From Silene noctiflora (lineage: Eukaryota; Streptophyta; Magnoliopsida; Caryophyllales; Caryophyllaceae): a stretch of 26,444 nt of DNA. This document shows positions 1 through 10,364 of this stretch, in pieces. How positions within the stretch are numbered: position 1 is the first letter of the stretch; the number at the start of each line of letters is the position of its first letter. Under the pieces are notes generated by a model. That model saw only the letters and a program-made list of their open reading frames with translations, searched no databases and had not been told where the DNA came from. The stretch is taken from positions 14,443-40,886 of the forward strand of contig VHZZ01002628.1 in NCBI GenBank assembly GCA_009801015.1, in the 5' to 3' direction. The position numbers were made by a program, and so were the translations under genes.

Positions 1-878
1 GGACGGTGGTGAATGGTGGTTGTACGTGGTGGTTGGTGGCCAATGGTGGGTGGTTGTTTGAGTGAGTAATTTGAGAGGATTTATTGATATGGCCACAAAA
101 TGGAAAATTAGTGAGTAAAAATGAGAAAGGTATAATGGTCATTTATGTCCATGATTGAGTAAATCATGTACATGAATGAGCATGACCCATAAAAAAATGA
201 GTAGATAATTTTTGTTATGAAAATTTGTGTTCATTAGGAAACACTTATTAGGGAAATTTTTATTAGCTACGGAGTATAATTTAGGAGTAATTTTAGGAAA
301 TGTTAGTTTATAGTGAAAAGATGCTAGAGTAGGAATTTATAGAAAATAAAATATTTACGCCTATTATCAAAATATCTTTTGCAAAATATTTTTTTTGACG
401 AAGAAAAATAACATATAGATGTCGGAAAATACGGTCAAAATTTCGTCTTAGAGACCNTAATAAAGCAAATGCAAATGAAAAGATAAAAAAATGGAGGAAG
501 TAATTGATTTCCAATAGTCACTATTTTTTTCATCTAAACCACTTTATTTATTAAAAAAAAAAATAATGGAAGAAAGATAATTAGAATCCCACCCCACGTG
601 TCCTCAAGTTCAGATATTGTATTGGATACGGGTCGATTATTTAAAATCGGGTCAATCTTATCAAGTCTAGTTAAACCCTTAGGTTGTCGATAAACCTGTC
701 ATGAATTGAACTTTTACTAAAACACGTAAATAAATTTGAGGTAATAGCACATATAAACTCAATTACTCCGATTACGTATTAAAATAAAGGTAAATAGTTT
801 GGGAATACAATTATTATTTAAGATAGTCCGTATAACAAAGTGGCATGCTATGAAATTGACAACATTGTCAAAAACAAA
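1..878. other. AT-rich intergenic DNA, no gene seen
   Basis: The first 60 bases are rich in GGT-type repeats (ggtggttggtgg-like), probably a degraded simple repeat. The rest is AT-rich with stop codons in all frames. A G-box core (CACGTG) lies near 596-601, but it is on the downstream side of the cystatin gene and has no obvious target. An ambiguous base is at 457. I see no gene or complete mobile element. Confidence 0.6.
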
Positions 879-1235
879 CTAATTATTACGTAACAAAGCA
901 ACAAAGCTTAGCAACTCCCATTTTTGGTGTAATTCAAGTACAATTGCTTGATAAGCTTTGGTTTGGCCCTCGTATTTGGTGTCGAGGACTAGACGATATT
1001 CAACTCCTCTTACCACCTTATACTCACCCTTATCGATCTTCACCAATTCCAANGACTTCCCGGTCTTCTTGTTATTTTCAATGATCGCAAATCGTGCAAG
1101 ATTGATTACGTGAGGATCGGTGACGGTCAAAACGGGTTGCCATTCACCCACGGTTGCGTCAATGGTTGAGATGCATGCTACGAGGAATACAAGGGTAATG
1201 GAGATGAGTAAGGTGATTGAACAAGGAGCCTTCAT
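879..1235 (-). CDS. secreted phytocystatin (cysteine protease inhibitor)
   Basis: An intronless frame encodes 118 residues starting at the ATG complement of 1233-1235. Upstream codons in the same frame have no ATG (they begin at a TTG), so this is the chosen start. Residues 1 to about 27 form a signal peptide with a hydrophobic core (ITLLISITLVFLVAC), so the product should be secreted or vacuolar. The mature part has the N-terminal Gly-Glu-Trp, the plant cystatin helix signature NLARFAIIENN, and a Trp in the C-terminal hairpin (KWELLSF). Family members block papain-type proteases by inserting a QxVxG loop; here that position reads KVVRG, so the Gln is Lys. One codon contains an N (base 1053). 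A TATA box lies 85 bases upstream. Family assignment is firm; inhibitory strength is uncertain. Confidence 0.88.
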   Translation of the reverse strand: MKAPCSITLLISITLVFLVACISTIDATVGEWQPVLTVTDPHVINLARFAIIENNKKTGKXLELVKIDKGEYKVVRGVEYRLVLDTKYEGQTKAYQAIVLELHQKWELLSFVALLRNN

Positions 1236-1319
1236 TTTTGTAATTTTGTGTTTTTGCAATGAAATAATTATTTGTGTATTACTTTTGTTTGATGATCTTC
1301 TCGAGTTAAGAAAATGGTG

Positions 1320-1327
1320 TATTTATA
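1320..1327 (-). promoter_or_regulatory. TATA box of the cystatin gene
   Basis: On the minus strand the sequence reads TATAAATA, 85 bases upstream of the cystatin ATG. This spacing is right for a plant core promoter with a 5'UTR of about 50 bases. Confidence 0.6.
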
Positions 1328-1772
1328 GTAGAAAACTTTATATAGAGCATTTATTTTCTTATTATTATGGATTGATACATTTCAAGAAAAGATTTTTTAA
1401 AATAGGCAACAATCAAATTGATCATAATTTTGTGATTTTATGCCAATTTAATGCACTGATCTCTCTATATACTTAGTTTTCTTTATTTATCTGGGTGTAT
1501 CATTCAACATGATGATTTGCTGATGCGATATGTTCACTACTGTTTGAAATTTCCGACACTCTACTACTTGGTATGAAATATTTGTCTTCTATAATTATTT
1601 GATCACACTATTTATAATTAGTCTTATACAATATTTAACTCCTAATTAATTTATATACTATAAATATTAATGGTAATTATGGTGACAATTTTTTCATAGT
1701 ATTGTTTAGCTTTTACATGAACAAAGCAAACTCTGCGAGTTTCAAATGTAATTCAAAATGTAACAAAGCAGG
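1328..1772. other. intergenic, AT-rich
   Basis: This stretch holds the cystatin upstream region and the approach to the F-box/LRR relic. The segment 1700-1770 may contain further decayed exon sequence of the relic, but stops at 1749 and 1761 interrupt the matching frame. Nothing else is recognisable. Confidence 0.5.
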
Positions 1773-2203
1773 CTGCACATTTTGGCTCCAAAATGCATAA
1801 CCTTTTCTTTTGAGGAGGAACCAATTGTGCTGCGTGAAACGAAAATCGAATTTACTGATTTTCACCAAGCTGAATCAGATAAAGATAAATTGTCTAAATT
1901 CTACGAGGCAATTTCTAATGTAAGCATCATTAACCATTTAACCTTGACATTTCTGCAGTAGATACCTTAACTACGGTGTTTCACAAAGTTACTCGGCTCA
2001 CTTTTAATATGAAACTGAGCCACAATTTAGATACTCTGCTGTCCGTGTTAGAGATGTGTCCCGCTGTAGATGTTTTCAACCTTAAATTTTCCAGTGTCGA
2101 TAATGACGAGAGGCATTTGTTTTACGGAGATAATGATAAGAGGCCGCCATTATACGGAAAGCCTGGCAATGTAAGCACCTCACGACAAGTAGTCGGTTTC
2201 TGA
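1773..2203 (+). pseudogene. F-box/LRR (FBD-type) gene relic, frameshifted
   Basis: From 1773 the frame reads LHILAPKCITFSFEEEP and continues through SNVSIINHLTLTFLQ to a TAG at 1959-1961. From about 1958 the next frame reads VDTLTTVFHKVTRLTFNM and continues through LLSVLEMCPAVDVFNLKF. Joined, these have the look of the leucine-rich-repeat half of plant F-box/LRR and F-box/FBD proteins: a LxILAPxL strand, a 'SNVxxLxL' repeat, then 'LLxxLExCPxLxxLxL'. The frame changes by one or two bases around 1950-1960. No F-box is visible upstream, so only an internal fragment survives. Family membership is inferred from pattern alone. An alternative is a rare intron masking the frame break, but no good splice pair is visible. 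Confidence 0.6.
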
Positions 2204-2997
2204 GTTGTGACCATCATATAGTATCTCAGTAGATCCAACTCTCGATTGTTTTTTTGACATTGTTGCAAAAATCTTTGATTGTAGTTGATTTATATTTTCG
2301 TTGTGTTAATGGTAAAACAGGATCATAATATGTTTCACTCATATTTGATAAAAATGTGTACTCCGATCCTATATCGGACGGTCGGACCCCTACTAAAAGC
2401 AGATCAATGAAGACTTGAGATACATAATAAATCTATAAAAATTAGCAAAACAGTGTAGAGATAAAGGACGTGTAAGACAGTTTTAAACCTATGCTAGTGT
2501 GTAGCTTATTACAAGAGGAATACAACATTAAAAAAAATCACGCCAAACGGTGGAAAGACAAAGGAGAACGGTTGAATTGACGTTGAGAGCATGGTAATGT
2601 TGATTTCCGTAAATGGCTAGAATGGATTTGTGAAGAACGCTTGTTCAACTAGCGATTTCACTTTTCTGTCATTTCATTATTTACACTTTTTTTGTATACA
2701 GTAAGGGTGAAATCGCTACTTGGAGTAGAGATTTACCCTAAAAAGGGTAAAATCGCTACTTCAAACAGCAATTTAGTACTATATGTAAGAATGGAGGGAG
2801 TATGCTGCTGCAAAAAATGATTGACAGTAAGAGGGTCAAATATGAGTTAGATCCATTCTGGCTAAATTGTGCATGTTAACTTAAGTGATCGATTTTCGTG
2901 TTTTCTCTAGTAGCAGAGCAGAACAAGAGAATAGAGATGCACCACAGATTCACCAGGTGGTTGACATATATGAAGACAAATACAAACAATAGCATAT
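2204..2997. other. intergenic, with short repeated motif
   Basis: No gene is seen. Between 2650 and 2775 the motif 'aatcgctactt' and close variants occur several times around AT-rich spacers. A lone Stowaway-like terminus (ggagggagTA) is at 2793-2802; I could not find a convincing partner end, so a decayed MITE is possible but unproven. Confidence 0.4.
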
Positions 2998-3297
2998 CCT
3001 TATCTTCCAATTCGGTTCAGGTACGAAAAATCACCTTCATCCCGAGACAACAAATCTAATTTGGAAACATCATTCTTAATCTGCATATTTTTGATACAAA
3101 ATAAATTACATTTAATCACTGATTTCCTCGACTTTCGGTGGTGACAATGAAATTTGATGAAAAAAGTAAAAACCCAAGGAGCAAAAATTTTGAGGGAAGT
3201 GAACAGGGAGGAAAGAACACCCAAACGAATTATAACAGAAGACCCACCGAATCCCTCTTCTTCTTCCCAGGGATGGATCTGAACATTGTTAGGGTCT

Positions 3298-6200
3298 TTA
3301 ATTTGTATCCATATCTTCTCCTGCCATATCGGCAAGTCTTTTCCATGCCGATAAGCGTTGCTCTTCTACCTCATTTGCTTTTGCCTGTTTATCCTCATAA
3401 TGCTTTTGACACTCTTCAAATAGTTCAACATCCATTTCTAAGAACATTTTTCGGACATTGACAGTAAGCCCGTGGACAGCCTGGTTCCAATGAGACTGTA
3501 TATTCTTCTCAAGTGCCTCGAAAATAATGGGTAGAATCACATTCCGATTTTGGGCGATTAAACTGACTATGTGCTCATTATTCCATAAGAAGAGTGCTCG
3601 TTCTGCTACCTGCAATGCCACAAAAATACTCATTCGTCTATGAAGTGCACAACAGACGACAATGTGACAGAGAGAGACAGAGAGTCATTATCAGTATCAA
3701 GGTAATTCAAAGCAAACAAAGCAATTGTGAGAACGAGATAGAACCATTAATTGACTAGACAAACTTTACAAGGTCACAAGGACTAACAACACAAAACAAA
3801 ATACTGCTGGAAATACCACGCAATTAGACCCGAGACCTGAACAGAACAACCCAAAACCATACTTGAGCCTTGGGTGTTCAGAACTCTGCTTAATCCAATA
3901 TTGACCCGTCCCGAATGTGATAACAGATAAGAAAAGATCCAGAATAACTAATGTAAGATTACACCCACTTTTGTCCTCATAATGATAAAAACACCTTTAT
4001 ACCGATGCCCATACATGATGAATGACCAGACCTGGGTCCTGGAGCACTTAGGTTAAAATGACCATCTCGAACAAACCCATATCAGAATGACTGATAATCA
4101 CACCATGAACAGACATGAACCCAATTCGACCTGAAAAGCGTGATATAAAATATAAACCCTACCCGCTCAAAAGAACCGTTTGCAATGAATACAACCAACA
4201 CACAGATATCAACAATGAAATTAGAAAAAAATGTCTTCTACCCGAGAAGATATACGGAATATCACATATACAAAAAGCTATGGACTCCTTAACTTTTTCA
4301 AGAGTTACTTGTACTTTGTTGGTGCATTTTCATCTATGATATGTTTAAAATTTATATTTTGCAAAACTATCTACCATGATAATTGTTAAAGGCTTGCTAT
4401 AGGAGACTGAGGTTAACCATAACTGGGGCAGAAAGAAAAACGGAGGAGAATGAAAGGTAGTGGTGGCAGTGGATGGAGTTAAGAGATGATGAGAGGGTAA
4501 CACCTATCCCATAAAGGAGGATAATAGATCCACGTCTACCCCGAGGGTAATGCATTACCCTTATACGAGAGTAATAGTTACCCCTCTAACAATCCTTCAT
4601 TTTACCTTCACCATTCATTTTCCCTCCCCACCATCATGTTCCCCTTTGTTTCTTAATTTGATCTCCATTACCCTGTAACAATTACCCTCAATCCACTATT
4701 CCACTCAATCCCTAAGAATTAAAACCTAAAGGTGTTTTATCTATACACTAACTGAACATTACTAAAGATCATCTTGTAGTGCTTGAAGAACATCATTTCA
4801 TCACAATCAAGCTTCTTCACAGTTTACTGACACAAGTATTTAATTGCAAGCCATGACTCCATAAGTAGTCAAGAGTCAACCATACACAATTGTTCATTTG
4901 GCCAAAAACTGAGAGGCTCAGGTGGTCCAAATTTTAATGTCAGAATCAAGCATCTCACTGTAAATTGTAGCAGACACATATATTCCAAATAAAGCAACTA
5001 CGCATCTTCATTTTAAACTTACACAAGTTATTGACTCAAATGACTAGCTAACAAGCAGTGGGCAGGATTGCACGTGTGACATTCTGGGAGAAACCTAGCA
5101 AGCTTGAGGAGCAGTAATGTAGTATGCATTTATACAATTAAGTTGGCAACTCCTACAGGTTATGAATAAGTTCATTTAGTCCAAGGTCAAACCTGTGCAG
5201 CCCTAACATTAAATCTCTACAAGAAGAGGTCCATATCTGACTCAAGCTAATCTGCAGAAAAATAGAGAACTACAGCACACCAGGTGCCGAGGGATGCACG
5301 TTATGTAGTACACCCACAAAATCCACAATAATGTCCAACTTGAGCCCAGGAAACAAAAACAAATACACAAATTATTTTCATCAAGCGCAGCCCACTACGA
5401 AACTCAACTCCAGTCTCCACCTACACTCACTGGAAGGTTACATAGGTCCTGCTCCAATCATTGTTTTGCACGAAAAAAAGCTAGGAATTTTCCAATTAAT
5501 GAAACCTAGGGAAGCAGCAAGATGATGAGGTATGTAAATGTCTACTATGCCACAATGTTAGCAGCAGTCAGGAGAAACATCCAGCATCTATTAAAGTTGA
5601 GGAGATTAGATGATTAAACAACAGTTTCATCTGTACCTTGAAAATCATAGTTGATGAATTAACGGTCAGAGTAGGAGAATTTCAACCATGCAAACAGCCT
5701 TATAAAGTTATAGCCCTTACCAACAATATAAAAACTGAGAGAAGTTACATCAGAGCTTAATTCTGTGGGTGAACACAGCTTTGGAAAATAAGTTATTGTA
5801 AAAAAAATAAGATTCAAAGTTTCAACTTGTCTGTTTCACCATTTGAGTCGCACAAAATACACTGCTCACAATTTTTCAAAATCTTTCCACCCTTCTCCTA
5901 AAAAGAGACTACTAATATGCATACAAATCATCAAATGTGCAAATAAAAGTGCTGAAAAAATCCTGCACCCCACATGATTTGCCAACTTAAGCTTACTCCA
6001 CATGATCAGATATTTGAGGAAAGACACGACTATTTTACTTCATTTTCAATCTCACAAGTGAGTTGTCAAAATGGGAACTTCCATCTGCTTGCTAGCATAG
6101 ACCATTGCCTCGAAAGAGTTGTAATCACAGACGAAATATATGAATGTAAAAAGAGAAAACCAAGAAAAATGAGCGGTCCAATACATTTTTACAACTAGAC

Positions 6201-8277
6201 AAAAAAACAAATCTACAACAATGAAGGAAATGCAAAATTTCTATATCAAGAGAGCCAGTATATGAACAAAATGCAGCAAAAGAGGACATATAACCAAGTC
6301 AAACAAACTATAACTCCTCTTCTCAATCATGCTAGCGCAACAAATACATTGTCTGTTTCTAGAAAGGTTACCACATTTAATATACACAATAAATTAGTTG
6401 CAAAAAAATCTAAATAACGAAGGAAAACAGATAATATAAAAGATGTCGCAAATCTCTGTTAGATTAGAAAGAACTTGACATTAAACAACAATGCCCAGTT
6501 GTAGGGGTCACTACTCAATAGGAAACAAACATCTTAAAGACAGGCATTACGCTACAAAATGGCATGAGCTCGTGTTTGGTTTACAAACATTACTCTTAAT
6601 CTACAGATCAAACAGCATGGAGGTTAACAAATAGCTATTTTTAACGAATTATACACAAAAATTATTGAGAATGTACATTTAATTTGTTACCAAAGATCAT
6701 CTCGTAGTGCTTTCTTTTGCACAATCCAATTTTATTTACAAACATTACTTCTTCAAACAGATACTTAATTATAGACAATTATTGAGCATGTACGCTTAAG
6801 TTATTAGTTCAGACGTCTGAATAACAATGAAGATGCGTGTGTAGCTAAAATAACAACATTACCTACATTCATCACAATGTCACGAGCTCGTGTTTGGTTT
6901 ACTCTTAATATACAGCTCAAAGCCGCAAACAGCATGGAAATTAACAAATAGCTACTTTTGAAGAAACTTAAGCCAATATAAGTGTGTGTGCCAACTGAAT
7001 TCACCATGTATCGTCATTAAATGAATTAAAATGCACTCGTGAAATGTTGAGGCGTGAAACGGTGTAAAACAACAATTACAACCAAAGTCACACACCTGAA
7101 AATGAGGATTATTAAGGCAGCGAGCTATTTGTCGGAAAAGAGGGACCATGCAACGCTGGAATTCAGCGCCTTGTGTAGCCTCTAAAACTTCTTCTAATTC
7201 CCCGAGAAAAAGGACTTCCTTTTGGCAGTTGGTGACTGGCCAGTATTTCAACAATCCCCTAATCACCGTATCAGCCAACTTGAAATCCTTTTCAACAAAC
7301 TGAGTAATGCAGTATGACAATTGTTGATGATACAACCCAACTTGTTTAGGCTTATGAAGGGGTATAAGTGCCCGAACAAGAAACAACTTGTGTTCTTCTT
7401 TCATCGGAAGAGCAAACCCATTAATGATACTTCCAAGAATCTCCAAAAGCTCAGCAATCCCACTATGTCTCTCTGTCTCATATATAAACCGGTAAAAGAT
7501 ATTATTAATGCCTTTCCTAATAAAAGGCCGGTGAACCATAAACTTGCCATATATCCTGTGCAAAATGGTTTTTAAATACTCCCTCTCCCTTGGATCCTCG
7601 GTGTCAAACAAATCTAGTAACTTCAACACAAACGAGTGATCAATATAACGCTTAGCAACCTTAGTATCAGTATCCGGAGAAACAATAAATCTCAACAAGA
7701 GCTCGTAAACAAGCTGCAAATGAGGCCACGAGGGCTCAAGATATGGCTCCTCCTCTTCAGGGTCCGTAGCCTCGACTCCAGTATTCTCGTGGGATGAGGG
7801 GGGTAAACTTCGAAACATATTTATAGAAACCATCTTTATCATCTCCTCTTGGATAGTCTCATGGATCTTCCCAGACCCCGACTGAACAAACTCGATTAAC
7901 TCCATTAATATCTGCCTCTTAATCTCCTTCTCCCTAACCGATTTCAACGTGTCCGTAAAATCAAACGTGTAACAACAAATTTGCAGCTTTCTTATAAACA
8001 ATGTATGCCTCTCCGTAGCAGGCACATCCTTAAACAAAGGCAAAGATTCAACGGCACCGGAACCGGGTAAAACGGGAACGATCACTCCACCGGGACCACT
8101 CCCAGGCGGTTGACCACCTCCCGGACCACCCGGACCCGATGGCCCGACACGAGAGGCATGATTAACAACCACATTCGACGACGCAACAACCCCAGAAGCT
8201 AGATTATTAGGCGGGAAAGCTAATTCATCGGCTTTCGACCCTTTCCGATGCCCTCTTTTCATAAATTTATTCAACAT
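3298..8277 (-). CDS. PP2A regulatory subunit B' (B56 family)
   Basis: Two coding exons: 8277-7096 (394 codons, ending ...NNPHFQ, donor CAG^GTGTGTG) and 3609-3298 (acceptor TTGCAG^GTAGCAG, starting [11 protein letters not shown], stop TAA at 3300-3298). The join is phase 0 and gives 497 residues, normal for plant B56. The N-terminus [18 protein letters not shown] resembles the B'alpha/beta class as I know it. A Gly/Pro-rich linker lies at about residues 46-66. The B56 HEAT-like domain starts at about residue 79 ([19 protein letters not shown]) and includes [37 protein letters not shown] and [20 protein letters not shown]. The protein targets PP2A A/C dimers to substrates in cytosol or nucleus. 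The frame is intact with no missing core segment. The start is fixed by family similarity and by a UTR acceptor one base upstream. Confidence 0.95.
4430..4640. repeat. possible decayed MITE in B56 intron
   Basis: The segment is unlike the surrounding AT-rich intron: it has many GGGTAA/TTACCC motifs, including the perfect 16-base palindrome at 4545-4560. Imperfect inverted ends can be drawn between ggagaatgaaaggtagtggtgg (from about 4443) and the complement of tcaccattcattttccctcc (to about 4626). No target site duplication was identified. Confidence 0.3.
4981..5511 (-). pseudogene. duplicated 3' flank of PET100 gene, without exons
   Basis: This block aligns along its length with 17375-17872, the region just downstream of the PET100-like stop codon. 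Shared stretches include gactagctaac/aactagctaac, gcaggattgcac/gcaagattgcac, gctaatctgcagaaaa, gcacaccaggtgcc, and aactccagtctccacct near the end. Similarity weakens after about 5464 and fades out by about 5511, next to where the PET100 stop codon would be. No PET100 exon is recognisable further into the intron. Orientation is the same in both copies. Confidence 0.75.
6565..6959. repeat. local direct repeat in B56 intron
   Basis: The sequence beginning gagctcgtgtttggttta at 6565-6640 recurs at 6884-6959, both followed by actcttaat, a cagcatgga motif and ttaacaaatagcta. Between them, aattatacac...attgagaatgtaca (6645-6675) recurs as aattatagac...attgagcatgtacg (about 6768-6794). This looks like a local tandem duplication that has since diverged. 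Confidence 0.65.
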
Positions 8278-8278
8278 C

Positions 8279-8478
8279 CTGTCTAATTCAGTAAATTTCC
8301 CCCTATTTCCCCCAAATCAAAACCCTAAACCTAGATTTTAACAATTGAAATGAAATCAAACAACAACATAATCGAAATCCCTAAACTTTGCGCAATATCC
8401 CGCATTTCTAACACATTAATCGGATCTGAAAGAGTAACAAAAAGATGAAATTTTGAGTAGATGATGATGAAATATTAC
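8279..8478 (-). other. 5'UTR intron of the B56 gene
   Basis: On the minus strand, CAACG^GTAATATTT forms a donor at 8478-8477 and TTAGACAG^GATG forms an acceptor ending at 8279, one base before the start codon. Both sites are kept in the duplicated copy at 21293-21517, which supports a genuine intron carried by a DNA-level duplication. The upstream exon (about 8480-8640) is CT-rich in the sense direction, as expected of a plant 5'UTR. Confidence 0.65.
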
Positions 8479-8649
8479 CGTTGATAAATTGAGATTGTTG
8501 TAATTGAAGAAAAAGGGTTTGATTGAGTTGGATCAGGGGAAGGAAGGCCGAGTTGAAGCGAGTTGAATGAACTCGGGAAGAGAGGATGGAGATTGGAGAT
8601 AGATTGAGGGGATGAGAGAATGGAGGACAATTTTTGAAGGGATGAGAGA

Positions 8650-8989
8650 ATTTGTGGGACAATAATAAATTAAGACTTACGAAAATTGTGATTTCTTCCT
8701 ATGCTTGCACTATTTGTTTTTTTTTTTTTTTAAAAATGAATACACAATATTATTGGATTTTTTTTATTAAAATCATGATACAAAAATATCGAGCAATTTT
8801 TTCATCGGATATTTTTCAATTAGTAGATTATACAATCAGTTAGTTGTATACATCTGATAGTATAGATTTGAAGCTTTATATCAAATGATTTGAGTTTATA
8901 TGTACATTTTAGGAGTTTTATTGAAAAGAATCTAAACGTCTCTATAAAAAAAAATTAACTCAAAATATTATATTAAAACTAAAAAATAA
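8650..8989. other. intergenic, B56 upstream region
   Basis: AT-rich sequence upstream of the B56 transcription unit, with a T14-A5 tract at 8716-8736. No TATA box in a fitting position and no gene were seen. Confidence 0.5.
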
Positions 8990-9288
8990 TACTCCCTCCT
9001 ATTCTACATAACACTCCCATTTCCTCTTTGGCACAAAAATTAAGAATTTGATTAAAATAAGTATAAAGTATTGTTGTGGGTTGAGGTGATTGGAGAGAGG
9101 GAAGGTATTGTGAGTGTTGTTGTGGGGTGAGGTGAATAAAATAAGGATAAAGTATTGTATTGTGGGGTATTGTTGTGGGATGTGGTGATTAAAATAAGTA
9201 TAAAACTTTACCAAAAAAGGAAATAGGGAAGGTATTGTGAATAGACGAAAAAGGAAATAGGGAGGGTTATTGAGAATAGGAGGGAGTA
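8990..9288. mobile_element. Stowaway-type MITE
   Basis: Terminal inverted repeats of about 35 bases begin CTCCCTCCTATTCT at 8992 and end in the complement (agaataggagggag) at 9286, flanked on both sides by the dinucleotide TA (8990-8991 and 9287-9288). The CTCCCTCC end and TA target duplication are the hallmarks of Stowaway elements mobilised by Tc1/mariner transposases. The interior is AT-rich and has tandem-like copies of 'aaaataagtataaagtattgt'. There is no transposase. Any open frame here is incidental. Confidence 0.85.
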
Positions 9289-10293
9289 CATAGAAACTCA
9301 ATAAGATTTTAATTTTAAAACCTAAAAATTAAAATGTAAATTAAAATTTTTAAAAGCTTAAAAAAATCGCATATAAGCTCAATTAGATTTGTATTGGATG
9401 TACGATGCTCATATATATCTGGATGTATAGTCCTATTTGTAGATATTTTACATGTTATCATAAGTTTTTTTCATATTCTATGGAAAATTTCTTGATTTCC
9501 ATTAAAAAACTTTGAATGCGTATAATTCGTGGTTAGGACTCGTGTTTGAAATGTGACCATTCTTTTTTTTTCAAAATTGGTCTCCTTTATGATATCTCCG
9601 ATTTGAAAAAAATATTGCCACTTTCGAATTTGTTGCAAGAATTACGGTCAGTCAAACGTTTTTAACCAAATAAATTTTGAGTGACAATATCTCATGGCTA
9701 TGAGTTCATAGATTAACGCATTTTTTTCTAATTGATCGTCTCACGATATCTTTATAGTTGGAAAAAAAAGTTGTCGTTTTCAAGTTCGTGGGCAAGTATT
9801 ATAGACGGTGAAAGTTCTTTTGCTCAAAAATAGGAATACATCATAGAATATTAAAAAAATATAAGGGTACCATGTAAAATATCCATTTTTTATTCTAAAA
9901 TTGTATTTTTTGTAGAGATATTTTCTACAATAATATTCAAAAATAAAGTATTTGTCAAAATGATGTTCACGTAGGGTCAAGTATTTCAAAAGCTGAAACA
10001 CGGAATGATAATGGCGTGTTTATAGTGGCTAAGAAGGAAGCTATGACAATATGCAAAGAACTAAAGACGCCTAGGAATGGCGTGTCTTTGCAACTCTAAA
10101 GAAAACCCAGTTGACTTGAGTTTGTTAACGGTGGCGTCCTCTTATTGAAGAATTCAAAAGATTTTGGTAATAATCGTCATTATTGCTCGAGCAATGCTAT
10201 CTATCACTTCAAATTTAAAACCCTTTTGTTTGTTAGCCAAACCTAGATGACTTAATCACCAACCATAATCCATAAAACACCTCCTAGTCGGCT

Positions 10294-10364
<71 letters not shown>

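Larger units (their letters stand above)
3610..7095 (-). other. 3.5 kb intron of the B56 gene, repeat-rich
   Basis: The GT donor is at 7095-7094 and the AG acceptor at 3611-3610. No coding gene is visible on either strand. It contains a possible MITE with a perfect palindrome gggtaatgcattaccc (4545-4560), a block matching the 3' flank of the PET100 gene (4981-5511), and local direct repeats (6565-6640 with 6884-6959; 4763-4783 with 6692-6712). Confidence 0.85.

Noticed and set aside
308-514. Minus-strand frame of 68 codons, hydrophobic
   Set aside because: AT-rich sequence translated as Phe/Ile/Leu/Tyr; contains an ambiguous base and no motif.
3000-3335. Minus-strand frame of 111 codons across the B56 stop codon
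   Set aside because: It is a different frame over the B56 last exon and 3'UTR; the true frame ends at TAA 3300-3298.
8999-9301. Minus-strand frame of 100 codons
   Set aside because: Lies entirely within the Stowaway-type MITE and reflects its T-rich tandem structure.
9780-10001. Minus-strand frame of 73 codons, Tyr/Phe-rich
   Set aside because: Composition follows the AT-rich DNA; no start context or family pattern.
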